Shown here in pieces: positions 1 to 7,342 of a DNA stretch of 64,000 nt. A model generated the notes under the pieces. It saw only the letters and a program-made list of their open reading frames with translations, was not told the origin of the DNA and did not search any database. Location of the stretch: IMG/VR virus record IMGVR_UViG_3300021131_000003, positions 1 through 64,000 of that record, one strand, 5' to 3'. The DNA comes from a virus. Made by a program: the position numbers and the translations under genes. Every line of letters begins with the position of its first letter. The stretch's first letter is position 1.

Positions 1-79
1 CCCACCAAGCGTGATAATGAGTGTTGCACATACCACGGGCTCTTACACGAGTTGTGCAGCCTTCAACGTTACAAGTCAT
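1..79 (-). CDS. Zinc-finger protein, possible HNH endonuclease N-terminus (partial, runs off left edge)
   Basis: Only the first 26 codons are in the window; the 3' end lies beyond position 1. The visible residues carry Cys3, Cys8, Cys18 and His21 in a C-x4-C-x9-C-x2-H arrangement with an R-A-R-G-x-C-x-x-H-Y core. From knowledge of the family, this opening is frequent at the N-terminus of HNH homing endonucleases of actinophages; the HNH part itself is not visible, so the nuclease call is inference. The ATG overlaps the stop codon of the upstream gene (ATGA). Confidence 0.5.
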   Translation of the reverse strand, partial: MTCNVEGCTTRVRARGMCNTHYHAWW

Positions 80-297
80 GGTTTATCCAATGGGGTGGGG
101 GCTTTTGCGTAAGTCCCGCAGATGGCGCACTCCATGTCTATAAAGTATTGAGACAGCTCGTAATCCTGGAAGGCGGCTTTTACTAGCCAGATGCTACTCT
201 CACAGTGTGGGCATTCGTGGCATATCTCGTCCACGTAGTCCATCGTGCCTGAGTAATCAGGCTTCAGCTGGCGTATCGACTTTGGGTTTAAGCTCAT
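76..297 (-). CDS. Small zinc-ribbon protein, unknown function
   Basis: A 73-residue protein with a probable zinc ribbon: Cys29-x2-Cys32 and Cys57-x2-Cys60, plus Cys26. No catalytic motif is seen. The ATG at 297 makes a 41-base overlap with the gene upstream and has only a weak ribosome binding site; an internal ATG at 243 (Met19) would remove the overlap and keep all four paired cysteines, so the true start is uncertain. It sits at the end of the early region, among several other small zinc-binding proteins. Function unknown. Confidence 0.6.
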   Translation of the reverse strand: MSLNPKSIRQLKPDYSGTMDYVDEICHECPHCESSIWLVKAAFQDYELSQYFIDMECAICGTYAKAPTPLDKP

Positions 298-523
298 CGA
301 TTAACTTACGGTTTAGTGCCATCTGAGCCTCAATCTCAGTACGCTCTTCTTCGGATAGCTTGTCCTTATTAGCCTCGTACATCTGTACTCCAGCCTCAAA
401 GTTCTGCTCAAACATTGCAAGGTTCTGCGATAGGCGGGCTGCTACAAATATCCGTGCCTCTTCTTTACGGCGAGCGCGCTTATCCTGTGTTTTACTCACT
501 TGGTTGTGCTCCAAAGTCTGCAA
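257..523 (-). CDS. Small charged helical protein, unknown function
   Basis: An 88-residue protein, not recognised. It opens with a basic stretch (around residues 14-22, K-R-A-R-R-K) followed by a predicted long amphipathic helix rich in Glu, Gln and Ala, then a Pro-containing tail. It overlaps its upstream neighbour by 32 bases and the downstream zinc-ribbon gene by 41, typical of tightly packed phage early genes. The coding call rests on consistent strand, operon position and plausible composition; a DNA- or protein-binding role is only a guess. Confidence 0.6.
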   Translation of the reverse strand: MQTLEHNQVSKTQDKRARRKEEARIFVAARLSQNLAMFEQNFEAGVQMYEANKDKLSEEERTEIEAQMALNRKLIDELKPKVDTPAEA

Positions 524-740
524 TTACTCTATACGCAATCTCTGTATAAATGGCTACGTTAGTTGCTAAGTCTTCTGGATGAAAAAGCTGCATGTCTCGA
601 TTACCCCAGTTGCTACGTAAGTAATCGCGCAGTCCTGGAACAAAACGTTCGATAAACTCATCCGCAGTCATATAGCCACGAGCTCTTAGCTCTTCTCGAG
701 TAGGCATCTTAAACTCTTTATCCTTGGCCACCCCAGCCAC
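492..740 (-). CDS. Hypothetical early protein
   Basis: An 82-residue acidic protein, not recognised. The sequence is globular in character, with mixed helical segments (T-A-D-E-F-I-E-R-F near residue 25 and a longer helix in the second half, around I-Y-T-E-I-A-Y-R-V). It overlaps the FmdB-like gene upstream by 23 bases and the next gene downstream by 32. No motifs, membrane segments or metal sites are apparent. Confidence 0.6.
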   Translation of the reverse strand: MAGVAKDKEFKMPTREELRARGYMTADEFIERFVPGLRDYLRSNWGNRDMQLFHPEDLATNVAIYTEIAYRVIADFGAQPSE

Positions 741-888
741 CTCCTTTAAAATGAATTGCTGGTGGAGTAAAAACCTTAGTCATGAAGTTACCGCAAAGCT
801 CGCAGATAGGGCGGTCTGTTGCGTTATGCACCATATGAATCTCAACAGTGCGGTCGCACTGAGTGCATACAAAATCGTAGTTTGGCAT
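718..888 (-). CDS. FmdB-like CxxC zinc-ribbon protein
   Basis: A 56-residue gene found by reading the gap. It begins M-P-N-Y-D-F-V-C, contains Cys8-x2-Cys11 and Cys29-x2-Cys32, and ends in a Gly-rich tail (F-K-G-G-G-W-G-G-Q-G). This is the layout of the FmdB/CxxC_CxxC_SSSS putative regulatory family, in which an aromatic-rich start precedes a zinc ribbon and a low-complexity tail. A clear ribosome binding site (GGAAAGG) lies just before the ATG. It overlaps the next gene by 23 bases. The biochemical function of the family is poorly established; a regulatory role is inferred from the name only. Confidence 0.8.
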   Translation of the reverse strand: MPNYDFVCTQCDRTVEIHMVHNATDRPICELCGNFMTKVFTPPAIHFKGGGWGGQG

Positions 889-890
889 TT

Positions 891-1430
891 TTACCTTTCC
901 CTGAACTTCGGGTCCTGAAGCTTATCATAAACCTCTTTTTCGTAAGCTAGCTCATGCGTACCCGACACGAGCCGTGCCAATGCAAAGGAGTCAGCTGCGT
1001 TATCGTCGCTGAACTCCGCATCCCATTTCTTATATACGTGCATAAGCATCTGACTCTTAGATATGCCGTTGCCCTTGCCAGTAACGTACTTCTTTAGATT
1101 AGTGGGTGGGACTATAAGTGGGTATATGCCGAACTCCAGCAGGGTCAGCTTTACCATTCCGCCTAACTCCCCGAGCATATTAGCCATCTGGGAACCAAAG
1201 GCGTAGCCTTCCATGGCTACATCTTCTATATTGTCAAACTCATGGAGCCAGTTCATAATGTGGCTCTGGATATCGCGTAAACGGTCAATCCCGCGCTTAT
1301 CTGACTTGTAAACCTCTGTGTAGTAGTTGTTATCGTCTACATAAGCGGTTATAGCAAATCCACTATATGACTGGTCTATGCCAAGGAATACTGGCTGTTC
1401 AGCAACGAGGCCTTTGTTGAAGACCTTCAT
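891..1430 (-). CDS. ruvC: RuvC-like Holliday junction resolvase
   Basis: A 179-residue protein of the RNase H-fold RuvC family, which cuts four-way DNA junctions. Acidic active-site residues are visible in the expected order: Asp19 in G-I-D-Q-S-Y-S-G, Glu74 in A-M-E-G-Y-A-F-G, and the C-terminal D-D-N-A-A-D-S-F cluster (Asp142/143 and Asp147). Length is close to bacterial RuvC. It lies in a recombination neighbourhood with a Cas4-like nuclease, an Hjc-like nuclease and RecA. Likely role: resolving branched replication intermediates before packaging. Its stop overlaps no neighbour; its start overlaps the upstream gene's stop by 4 bases. Confidence 0.9.
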   Translation of the reverse strand: MKVFNKGLVAEQPVFLGIDQSYSGFAITAYVDDNNYYTEVYKSDKRGIDRLRDIQSHIMNWLHEFDNIEDVAMEGYAFGSQMANMLGELGGMVKLTLLEFGIYPLIVPPTNLKKYVTGKGNGISKSQMLMHVYKKWDAEFSDDNAADSFALARLVSGTHELAYEKEVYDKLQDPKFRER

Positions 1431-1924
1431 GTTGTAACCCAGCTAGACCTTCCAATGGATTTATTGATATTAACGCGACGAGTAATCTCTCGGTTAATAA
1501 ATGAAATGTCTTTAGATAGGCGGTCAGAAATCATAAGTACAAGGCTGTGGTAGTTAGATAGTTCTAAGAACTTGTCTGCAAGCTCTCGGTACTCAACATC
1601 AACCTCAATCTCTGAGTCAATGAGGGCTACTGCCTTTCCAGCAGCCTTCATCGTTAATTTTTTTCGGGCCCTATCTAGATTCATGTCCTTCTCTGCCTCT
1701 GACTTGTCAGTCAGCGCGCACCATACCTGTAGATTAATGAACTCTAAGTACGCCACATACTTTGCGTAAAGGTCCATGAGGTCTTCGTCTGTTAACCCTG
1801 TGACATCTTTTGGTAAGGCTGGTGGGTCATACTCATAGGCTTCATTAACTGATAGGCCTTGACTCTTTAACTTTGCTAAAGCTCGTTCACTTGCATCAGA
1901 CTTCTGTAATTCAATCGGACTCAT
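1427..1924 (-). CDS. Hypothetical protein in recombination cluster
   Basis: A 165-residue, mostly helical, charged protein with no recognised domain. It contains a coiled-coil-like central part (around residues 55-110, rich in Lys, Glu and Leu) and a basic C-terminal segment (R-E-I-T-R-R-V-N). It is coupled by 4-base overlaps to the RuvC-like gene downstream and the Cas4-like nuclease gene upstream, so a role as an accessory factor in DNA repair or recombination is plausible by context only. Confidence 0.6.
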   Translation of the reverse strand: MSPIELQKSDASERALAKLKSQGLSVNEAYEYDPPALPKDVTGLTDEDLMDLYAKYVAYLEFINLQVWCALTDKSEAEKDMNLDRARKKLTMKAAGKAVALIDSEIEVDVEYRELADKFLELSNYHSLVLMISDRLSKDISFINREITRRVNINKSIGRSSWVTT

Positions 1925-2769
1925 TCCATATCCTTACACTTGGCGCAACCATTGACAGCTATATTACACGCAGGTGGTGTTTGATTCTTAATCGAGTCTA
2001 CAATCATCTGCGCTGCATCAAACAGCTCTGTAATACCAAAGTCAGACTTGTGTACTACAAACTCTTTAACCTTTTGGTTAGGCTTGGCTTCATAAATTAG
2101 AACGGCTTCCTGTGGTACATCCTCGTAACCAAGCAGTTCAGCCAGCTTCATATAAATCTGCACCTGTGTGATGTGCTTTTGGAATGGTGCATTTAGATTA
2201 GACCACGCCTTATCAAAGTCGTTGTCATACTCCATCAATAACTCTGGGGCTTCCCATCGGAGTGTGCCCATGCCAACAGACTTAATCTCTAGCATTAGTG
2301 GCCCACCTAAACCAACTAACCAACCATCGGCGTGACCTGATATGCGCAGTGGTTCATAGAATAATGGCACTTCTCTGTACTGTAGCGGCCCATCGTGGCA
2401 GTCTGACCCGCCCCAAAATACTTCTTCGCACTCAATGCAATACCACTTGCCGTAAAGCACGTTCATCTGTTGAAACCACTTTTGCCACTTTGCGTGAATC
2501 ATGTGGCCCTCTTCAAACACTGACTGCATAGTCAGACTGTTCTTACGTGACTCTGGGTTTGGGGTAGTACCTTGCAGCTGGAAGTATGATGCTCTATAGC
2601 ACCAATCACCACTAGCCATCTCTGATGGGTGAAGTACATCTGTGCGTCGTGACATATCACGTGGCTTTGATAGTAGGAAACGTTCTACCGAACCTAATAC
2701 TCGTGTGTTTTTCTTTCCCACTTCAACAAAACTCTTTAATGCCCCGCTTAGTTTGTACTTCGTAGTCAT
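1921..2769 (-). CDS. Cas4-like PD-(D/E)XK nuclease with probable Fe-S cluster
   Basis: A 282-residue RecB-family nuclease. Motifs in order: His92, Asp148 (G-H-A-D-G-W), Glu161-Ile-Lys163 (the D/E-X-K pair), and Gln202-x3-Tyr206. One N-terminal cysteine (Cys57, in D-W-C-Y-R) and three C-terminal cysteines (Cys268, Cys275, Cys278) match the four ligands of the 4Fe-4S cluster of Cas4 and AddB nucleases. An extra pair, Cys111-x2-Cys114, lies between. Related phage enzymes act as DNA exonucleases in recombination. There is no CRISPR array or Cas1 nearby, so adaptation is unlikely; the RecA, RuvC and Hjc neighbours favour a recombination role. Confidence 0.82.
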   Translation of the reverse strand: MTTKYKLSGALKSFVEVGKKNTRVLGSVERFLLSKPRDMSRRTDVLHPSEMASGDWCYRASYFQLQGTTPNPESRKNSLTMQSVFEEGHMIHAKWQKWFQQMNVLYGKWYCIECEEVFWGGSDCHDGPLQYREVPLFYEPLRISGHADGWLVGLGGPLMLEIKSVGMGTLRWEAPELLMEYDNDFDKAWSNLNAPFQKHITQVQIYMKLAELLGYEDVPQEAVLIYEAKPNQKVKEFVVHKSDFGITELFDAAQMIVDSIKNQTPPACNIAVNGCAKCKDME

Positions 2770-2781
2770 GGCGGAAACCTA

Positions 2782-3099
2782 TCATGACTTACGAGTATTA
2801 ATCCATTCCTCAAGCGATATGCCTACACGGGCTGCTTTGCGCTTTAATGAGTTACGTTCACGGTGGCTCATGCCACCCCAGATACCATGCTGTTCATCCA
2901 TGTTCTCCGCGTAGAGTAGACACTCTTTACGCACAGGGCATTCCGCCAGACCATCTTTACCGTAGCACACGGCTTTAGATATCTGCGCTATTGCTTGGTA
3001 TTTATCTTTATCTCTTGGTGGGTACCAGAGTTCGGTATCCATTCCTCGACACTTTGCTCGGTGTCGCCATCCCTCGTTATGTCCGAGGTCTTCGTACAT
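2782..3099 (-). CDS. whiB: WhiB-family transcriptional regulator (early-region copy)
   Basis: A 105-residue WhiB-like protein, a 4Fe-4S regulator that acts with the host primary sigma factor. Four cysteines: Cys17, Cys45, Cys54 and Cys60, followed by the G-I-W-G-G turn near residue 72 and a basic H-R-E-R-N-S-L-K-R-K segment for DNA contact. Spacing between the second and third cysteine is eight residues, instead of the usual two. The first 37 codons overlap the nuclease gene upstream by 112 bases in another frame; an internal ATG at Met20 would lose Cys17, so the long start is preferred. WhiB genes mark an actinobacterial host. Confidence 0.9.
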   Translation of the reverse strand: MYEDLGHNEGWRHRAKCRGMDTELWYPPRDKDKYQAIAQISKAVCYGKDGLAECPVRKECLLYAENMDEQHGIWGGMSHRERNSLKRKAARVGISLEEWINTRKS

Positions 3100-3416
3100 G
3101 TATGCTCCTGAAGAGTTTGGCGCAGCTCCAGGAAATCATCTTCAGTTAACATAACGTAGTTCTCGTTATTCAAACTAAATCCGAGGACAGGTGTCCGACC
3201 ATCAAGAATTGCTTCTTTGACAATCTTTTCCAGAACCGCAGCTTTGACGGTAAAGGAGGCTTTGCCTGTCCACTTATGTTCTATCAGAAGGTCGGTGGAC
3301 CGAACATCGCCTTTACGACTCCAGAAAGCTCCGCTTCCAGCACTACGCTGTCCGCCAATCTTCTTTGCGAGTCGGTCCTCATGCTTTTTAGACTCCCGTT
3401 GGCCCTTACTCTTCAT
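2988..3416 (-). CDS. Hjc-like PD-(D/E)XK Holliday junction resolvase / endonuclease
   Basis: A 142-residue protein with a small endonuclease core: a basic N-terminus, R-S-A-G-S-G-A-F near residues 24-31, then Asp42 and Glu46-His-Lys48 forming the D-x-E-x-K active site (R-S-T-D-L-L-I-E-H-K). This arrangement is typical of phage Holliday-junction-resolvase-like or restriction-fold nucleases. The last ~37 residues are low in hydrophobics and overlap the WhiB reading frame, so they look like a disordered tail. It overlaps the RecA-like gene by 11 bases. It is a second candidate junction nuclease besides RuvC. Confidence 0.75.
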   Translation of the reverse strand: MKSKGQRESKKHEDRLAKKIGGQRSAGSGAFWSRKGDVRSTDLLIEHKWTGKASFTVKAAVLEKIVKEAILDGRTPVLGFSLNNENYVMLTEDDFLELRQTLQEHTCTKTSDITRDGDTEQSVEEWIPNSGTHQEIKINTKQ

Positions 3417-4473
3417 ATACGAACTTTGACCCAGCTTTAATTGAGTCCAGCACGTCCCGTTCTAAGGCTTCCTTTAAGTCTATCTCTTCCCGTATGGAGT
3501 TAAGCATAGCATCACTGCCCTGCCACTGACGTTCGGCATACCGATAGTAGGCACCCGCCCTAGTGATTACCTTATTGGTAATACCTATTGCGAGGATTTC
3601 TTTTGCAAAGTCAAAAGAGCCAGCTGGTAAATCGCCTCCTCCTGAGAAGTAGAAATCAACCGTGGCTGTCGTGGATGGGGGAGCAGATTTGTTTTTAAGT
3701 ATTCTGACCTTAATGCTTTGTCCAACTCTTTTCTTTTCTTGTCCAACTCCCGCCTCAATCCACTCATCACGGCGTACCTCCATGCGAGTAAAAAAGGCGT
3801 AATCCTTGCCCAGTCCACCTGGCGTGGTTCTTGGGTCTCCATACATTACTCCAATCTTTGAGCGCCACTGATTAATAATGATGCCTATGAATGGGCGCTC
3901 TGCCTCAGTCAAGGACCGCTTGGATGCCTTGCCTACCTTACGGAAGAACTTGTTCGTTAGAAGCGCTGAACGTCCTACGGTTGATTCTTCCATTTCTTTC
4001 TCATCCTCTGAGCTTGGTACCAGAGCAGGGAGTGAGTCAATAACAACGCAATCAATAGCTTTGCTTTCGGTGATTTGAATAACCGCTTCATACGCTTCCT
4101 CCATGATGTTTGTATTAATAACAAATACTCTAGAGGTGTCTACGCCCAGCATCTCTGCATACTTGGGAACCCATTGCTCGGCAGCAACCCATACTGTAGT
4201 GAACTCTGGGTCTTTCTCTTGGTTGGCTGCAATGGTCTTTAATGCAAGCGCGGTCTTACCGTTGCTTGCTTCTCCAATAATCTCATGCCACTGGTTAACG
4301 GGCCAACCGCCGCCTAGGGCTACGTCAATAGCCACTGAGCCTGTAGTTAACCTATCTAGTAGGTCCTCACGAATATCAGAACCAAGAACAATTGTGCCTT
4401 CGCCCATGCTCTTGTTTAAATCTTTGATGACCTTTGCTAGGTCTGCGGTCATGTTAGCCAACGAATCCTCCAT
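3406..4473 (-). CDS. recA: RecA-like recombinase
   Basis: A 355-residue RecA-fold ATPase, close to bacterial RecA in size. Walker A is at residues 67-74 (G-E-A-S-N-G-K-T), Walker B ends at Asp146 (C-V-V-I-D-S), and the DNA-binding loop L2 region at 200-220 (I-N-Q-W-R-S-K-I-G-V-M and T-T-P-G-G) closely follows RecA. The N-terminal G-S-V-A-I-D-V-A-L-G-G-G segment is also RecA-like. It promotes strand exchange in phage recombination and repair. A lower in-frame ATG exists at 4452, but neither start has a strong ribosome binding site. Confidence 0.93.
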   Translation of the reverse strand: MEDSLANMTADLAKVIKDLNKSMGEGTIVLGSDIREDLLDRLTTGSVAIDVALGGGWPVNQWHEIIGEASNGKTALALKTIAANQEKDPEFTTVWVAAEQWVPKYAEMLGVDTSRVFVINTNIMEEAYEAVIQITESKAIDCVVIDSLPALVPSSEDEKEMEESTVGRSALLTNKFFRKVGKASKRSLTEAERPFIGIIINQWRSKIGVMYGDPRTTPGGLGKDYAFFTRMEVRRDEWIEAGVGQEKKRVGQSIKVRILKNKSAPPSTTATVDFYFSGGGDLPAGSFDFAKEILAIGITNKVITRAGAYYRYAERQWQGSDAMLNSIREEIDLKEALERDVLDSIKAGSKFVYEE

Positions 4474-4837
4474 CTGGTCCGATTACTGGCTTGGTTCCGT
4501 TGAACCCACCAGTTGGTACTTGATATGTTGGAACAGCAGGGGCTCCACCACCACCTTGCCCTACAACACCTTTGCCTAATCCGCTAGCTGACTGCTGAAT
4601 TGGGTAACCGCAATCATAACAACGCTTCTTATAACCATCAGCTCCTCCGTAGTTCTCACTACGGCAGCTTGGGCATTTGTCAGCCTGCGGTGTTGCTTGC
4701 TGGCTAGGTGGATACTGTGGCTGCTGTGGTTGTACATAGGTGGCTGGCTGTGGTGCAACATATTGTGGTGTTGCTGGTTGAGGTGCTTGTGGTTGTACGC
4801 CTAACTTTTTAGCAAACCAATCTGCATTACTCATCAT
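4454..4837 (-). CDS. Pro/Gln-rich protein with zinc ribbon
   Basis: A 127-residue protein with three parts: an N-terminal N-A-D-W-F-A-K-K-L helix, a Pro/Gln/Tyr-rich disordered linker (residues ~14-53), a Cys-x2-Cys ... Cys-x2-Cys zinc ribbon (C-P-S-C and C-Y-D-C, residues ~55-77), and a Gly/Pro-rich tail. No enzyme motif. It overlaps the RecA gene by 20 bases and the upstream gene by 11, so it is probably co-expressed with recombination proteins. It may be an adaptor binding nucleic acid through the ribbon; this is inference. Confidence 0.65.
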   Translation of the reverse strand: MMSNADWFAKKLGVQPQAPQPATPQYVAPQPATYVQPQQPQYPPSQQATPQADKCPSCRSENYGGADGYKKRCYDCGYPIQQSASGLGKGVVGQGGGGAPAVPTYQVPTGGFNGTKPVIGPDGGFVG

Positions 4838-5288
4838 CTATCTCCATCTCTAACTCCCCTGAGTTTAACAGGGTTGGGTGAATAATATCTAAATGCGTGG
4901 CTATAGATAGGAAGCCTATAAGCGTAGACATAGCCACGGCTTTATAAATAGTTCCAGCTGCATCTAACTCATCTTCGGTTAACTCATCATCATGCTCTTC
5001 GGCTTTTAGCTTCTGCATAGCAAGCATAGTGTTAACGCTAAAGTCAGATATCGTATCCATAAACGGAAACATGGTGATGATATCCGCTAAACGATTATCA
5101 CTATCTTCTTGCTCTTTATCTTCGCCCTCTTCGCTAACCTTATTAAGACCTAGCTCTTCTACTAAAGTGTTTGGTTCAGCTAAACGGGTATCGTAGAGGT
5201 ACCACCGCAGTAGGGTACTCATTGGTACTTCATTTGAGACAATCTCAAACTCGGGTTCTCTGTTGAATAACTTCTTGAACCATTTCAC
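4827..5288 (-). CDS. Hypothetical acidic helical protein
   Basis: A 153-residue strongly acidic protein, not recognised. It starts with a basic amphipathic M-K-W-F-K-K-L-F-N-R segment, has an acidic run in the middle (residues ~52-66), then a mainly helical second half with a moderately hydrophobic stretch (A-M-S-T-L-I-G-F-L-S-I near 120), which is too short and polar to call a membrane helix with confidence. It is coupled by a 4-base overlap to the DNA polymerase gene upstream. Confidence 0.6.
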   Translation of the reverse strand: MKWFKKLFNREPEFEIVSNEVPMSTLLRWYLYDTRLAEPNTLVEELGLNKVSEEGEDKEQEDSDNRLADIITMFPFMDTISDFSVNTMLAMQKLKAEEHDDELTEDELDAAGTIYKAVAMSTLIGFLSIATHLDIIHPTLLNSGELEMEIDDE

Positions 5289-7279
5289 TTAGCCTGTCCC
5301 CACTTATCTACTACTTTTATATCAGCTATAAGTGGGATAGGGAGTAATTTAATCTCTTCCATAGCCTCGCGAATGGCTTCTCTAGTTTGGTCAACCAATT
5401 CCTCTGGAGTTAGGGTTACTAGTTCATCGTGAACAGTAAGAATTAACCGAGCTTCCTTTGGTATTAGCTTGTGTGCTCGAATCATAGCAAGCTTAATGAT
5501 GTCAGCAGCTGACCCCTGAATACGCGTGTTGAACGCTTGCCTTTCAGCGCTGGCTCTATAACCAATCTGCTTAGAGGTTATCTCTGGTAGGTAACGCCTG
5601 CGCTTAAGTATGGTAGTCACATAACCTTTATTGCGTGACAACCCAATAACCTTAGCCTTGTACTTGCTAACCGCTGGAAACTTCTCACCAAAGCTTGTAA
5701 GTAAGTTCTTAGCCTCTGTGACTGTACAACCAATCTGTCTAGCAATCTTATCGGGACCTACTCCGTACATCATGGCTAGTACTAGGACCTTACCCGCTTT
5801 GCGGTCTACGCCCATAGTCTCACCAATGGTGGTATAGATGTCACCCTTGACGCCAGGCGTGTTGTAGGTACTCATAAGAATAGGGTCTTCCGACATAGCG
5901 GCTAGAACTCTAGGCTCAATCTGAGAATAGTCAGCTACGACTAGCTTGTAACCCTTAGGGGCTGCAAACAAGTTACGAATAGCCTTACCGTTGTCTTGGT
6001 CTTCTGGAAGCTTATCGTTAGGAGCTGGGATGTTCTGTAGGTTTGGATTACGGCTTGAGAAACGACCAGTCTCCGCACCCCATTGAACGAAGTCACCATA
6101 GATACGCCCGTTTACGAGCATGCTCTCTCGGGTCTCTGTCTTGGACTTGCCATTAACAGTCTTAGTTACTTCCCCGCCCAAGTAAGGAACTACATAGGTA
6201 GTCAACAACTTGTTTAGGTCAGCGTATTCAAGAAGGGCGCTAACTAACTCATCCTTCTCTCTGTAAGCTTCTAATGCCTCAGCAGATACTGAGTAGTCCT
6301 TGTAATCTAACTCGCTCTCGGGCTTGCTCTCGCCCTTGCCAGTAAGGATAGTTCCACGCAACCCTCGGCAGCCCTCTGCCTTAGGACCGTACAAGATGTA
6401 CTGCTTCTCGCTATTGGAGTTCAAGTTAAATACCTGACCAGCAATGCCATAAATCTTTTCCTTGACGGTTTCAATATCAACAACAAGTTTGTCGTAAAGA
6501 ATCTGTAGTTGGTTCATATCAATAGGAGCGCCAGTTAGTTTCATATCGCAGAGCACACGGAGCACATCCATCTCCAAGCTCATAACAGTCTCTACATCCG
6601 CGGCCGTTAACTTTGGCACTAGGGTTTTCCATAGTAAGAACGTGTATTTAGAATCTAAGTATGAGTACTTAGCAACCTCTTCAAAGGAGTACTCCTCTAC
6701 CTTATGACCTATGCCCTTTTCCATATGGTAGCCAAGCTCACGCTGTAAGCAGTCGTCTAGACCAAGTCTGCCAGCGTTCTTGTTATCATAAAGGAACGAA
6801 GCCATCAAAGTATCAAAGTAAGGACCTGATGGGATAACGCCGTCGTAATACTTTGCAACAGAACTAAGGTCAAACACTAGGTTGTGACCGATAGTTAAGA
6901 TGTCTTCATTAAACATCAAAGGCTTGATTGCCTTGAATACCTCTGCTGGAAACAACTGTGTTGGTGGTTCTGAGAATACCTTTGTGGCTTTCTTATCATC
7001 TCGTGAATAATCTAATTCGCGCGTAGGTAATCCAGCATCTACACGCTTTTGACCTTGACCAGTCAGTGGTCGGATTAACTCTATGAACTCACCGTTAGGG
7101 TGACCCATAGGAATAACATCTCCGCGACCATAGGTAGCAAAGCTAATCCAAAGCACTTCGTTTACGGCAGGTACACCTCGATGCGTACCAACGGTCTCTA
7201 CGTCAAAAGCAAATGCGTCTTGCTTTAGATAGTAGTCAACCATCTCTTGTAATTGTTCTTTTGTTGTAATGATATTCAT
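5285..7279 (-). CDS. polA: Family A DNA polymerase with 3'-5' exonuclease domain
   Basis: A 664-residue replicative DNA polymerase. Exonuclease motifs: Exo I F-D-V-E-T (Asp26, Glu28), Exo II H-N-L-V-F-D near 160, Exo III Y-S-Y-L-D near 205. Polymerase motif A is D-Y-S-Q-I-E-P-R near 450, motif B (O-helix) is R-K-A-G-K-V-L-V-L-A-M-M-Y-G near 500, and motif C is V-H-D-E at about 616-619. No separate 5'-3' exonuclease domain is present, as usual for phage enzymes. The start has a strong AGGGGG ribosome binding site. A large hairpin lies in its leader. Confidence 0.95.
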   Translation of the reverse strand: MNIITTKEQLQEMVDYYLKQDAFAFDVETVGTHRGVPAVNEVLWISFATYGRGDVIPMGHPNGEFIELIRPLTGQGQKRVDAGLPTRELDYSRDDKKATKVFSEPPTQLFPAEVFKAIKPLMFNEDILTIGHNLVFDLSSVAKYYDGVIPSGPYFDTLMASFLYDNKNAGRLGLDDCLQRELGYHMEKGIGHKVEEYSFEEVAKYSYLDSKYTFLLWKTLVPKLTAADVETVMSLEMDVLRVLCDMKLTGAPIDMNQLQILYDKLVVDIETVKEKIYGIAGQVFNLNSNSEKQYILYGPKAEGCRGLRGTILTGKGESKPESELDYKDYSVSAEALEAYREKDELVSALLEYADLNKLLTTYVVPYLGGEVTKTVNGKSKTETRESMLVNGRIYGDFVQWGAETGRFSSRNPNLQNIPAPNDKLPEDQDNGKAIRNLFAAPKGYKLVVADYSQIEPRVLAAMSEDPILMSTYNTPGVKGDIYTTIGETMGVDRKAGKVLVLAMMYGVGPDKIARQIGCTVTEAKNLLTSFGEKFPAVSKYKAKVIGLSRNKGYVTTILKRRRYLPEITSKQIGYRASAERQAFNTRIQGSAADIIKLAMIRAHKLIPKEARLILTVHDELVTLTPEELVDQTREAIREAMEEIKLLPIPLIADIKVVDKWGQAK

Positions 7280-7291
7280 GGTTCCCCCTAT

Positions 7292-7332
7292 GCTAAAGGG
7301 TCAGGCCAGGGGATACGGGCCTGACCCTTAGC
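7292..7332 (-). promoter_or_regulatory. Long stem-loop in the leader of the DNA polymerase gene
   Basis: Arms 7292-7307 and 7318-7332 are complementary over 15 pairs with one bulged A and a 10-base loop. On the transcript it sits between the stop of the upstream gene (7343) and the polymerase ATG (7279), ending about 13 bases before the start codon. It has no U-tract after it, so it resembles an RNA processing, stability or attenuation element more than a classical terminator. Confidence 0.6.
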
Positions 7333-7342
7333 GTCCTAGTTG

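Noticed and set aside
1921-2769. CRISPR adaptation role for the Cas4-like nuclease
   Set aside because: No CRISPR array, Cas1 or Cas2 anywhere in the window; recombination context is sufficient.
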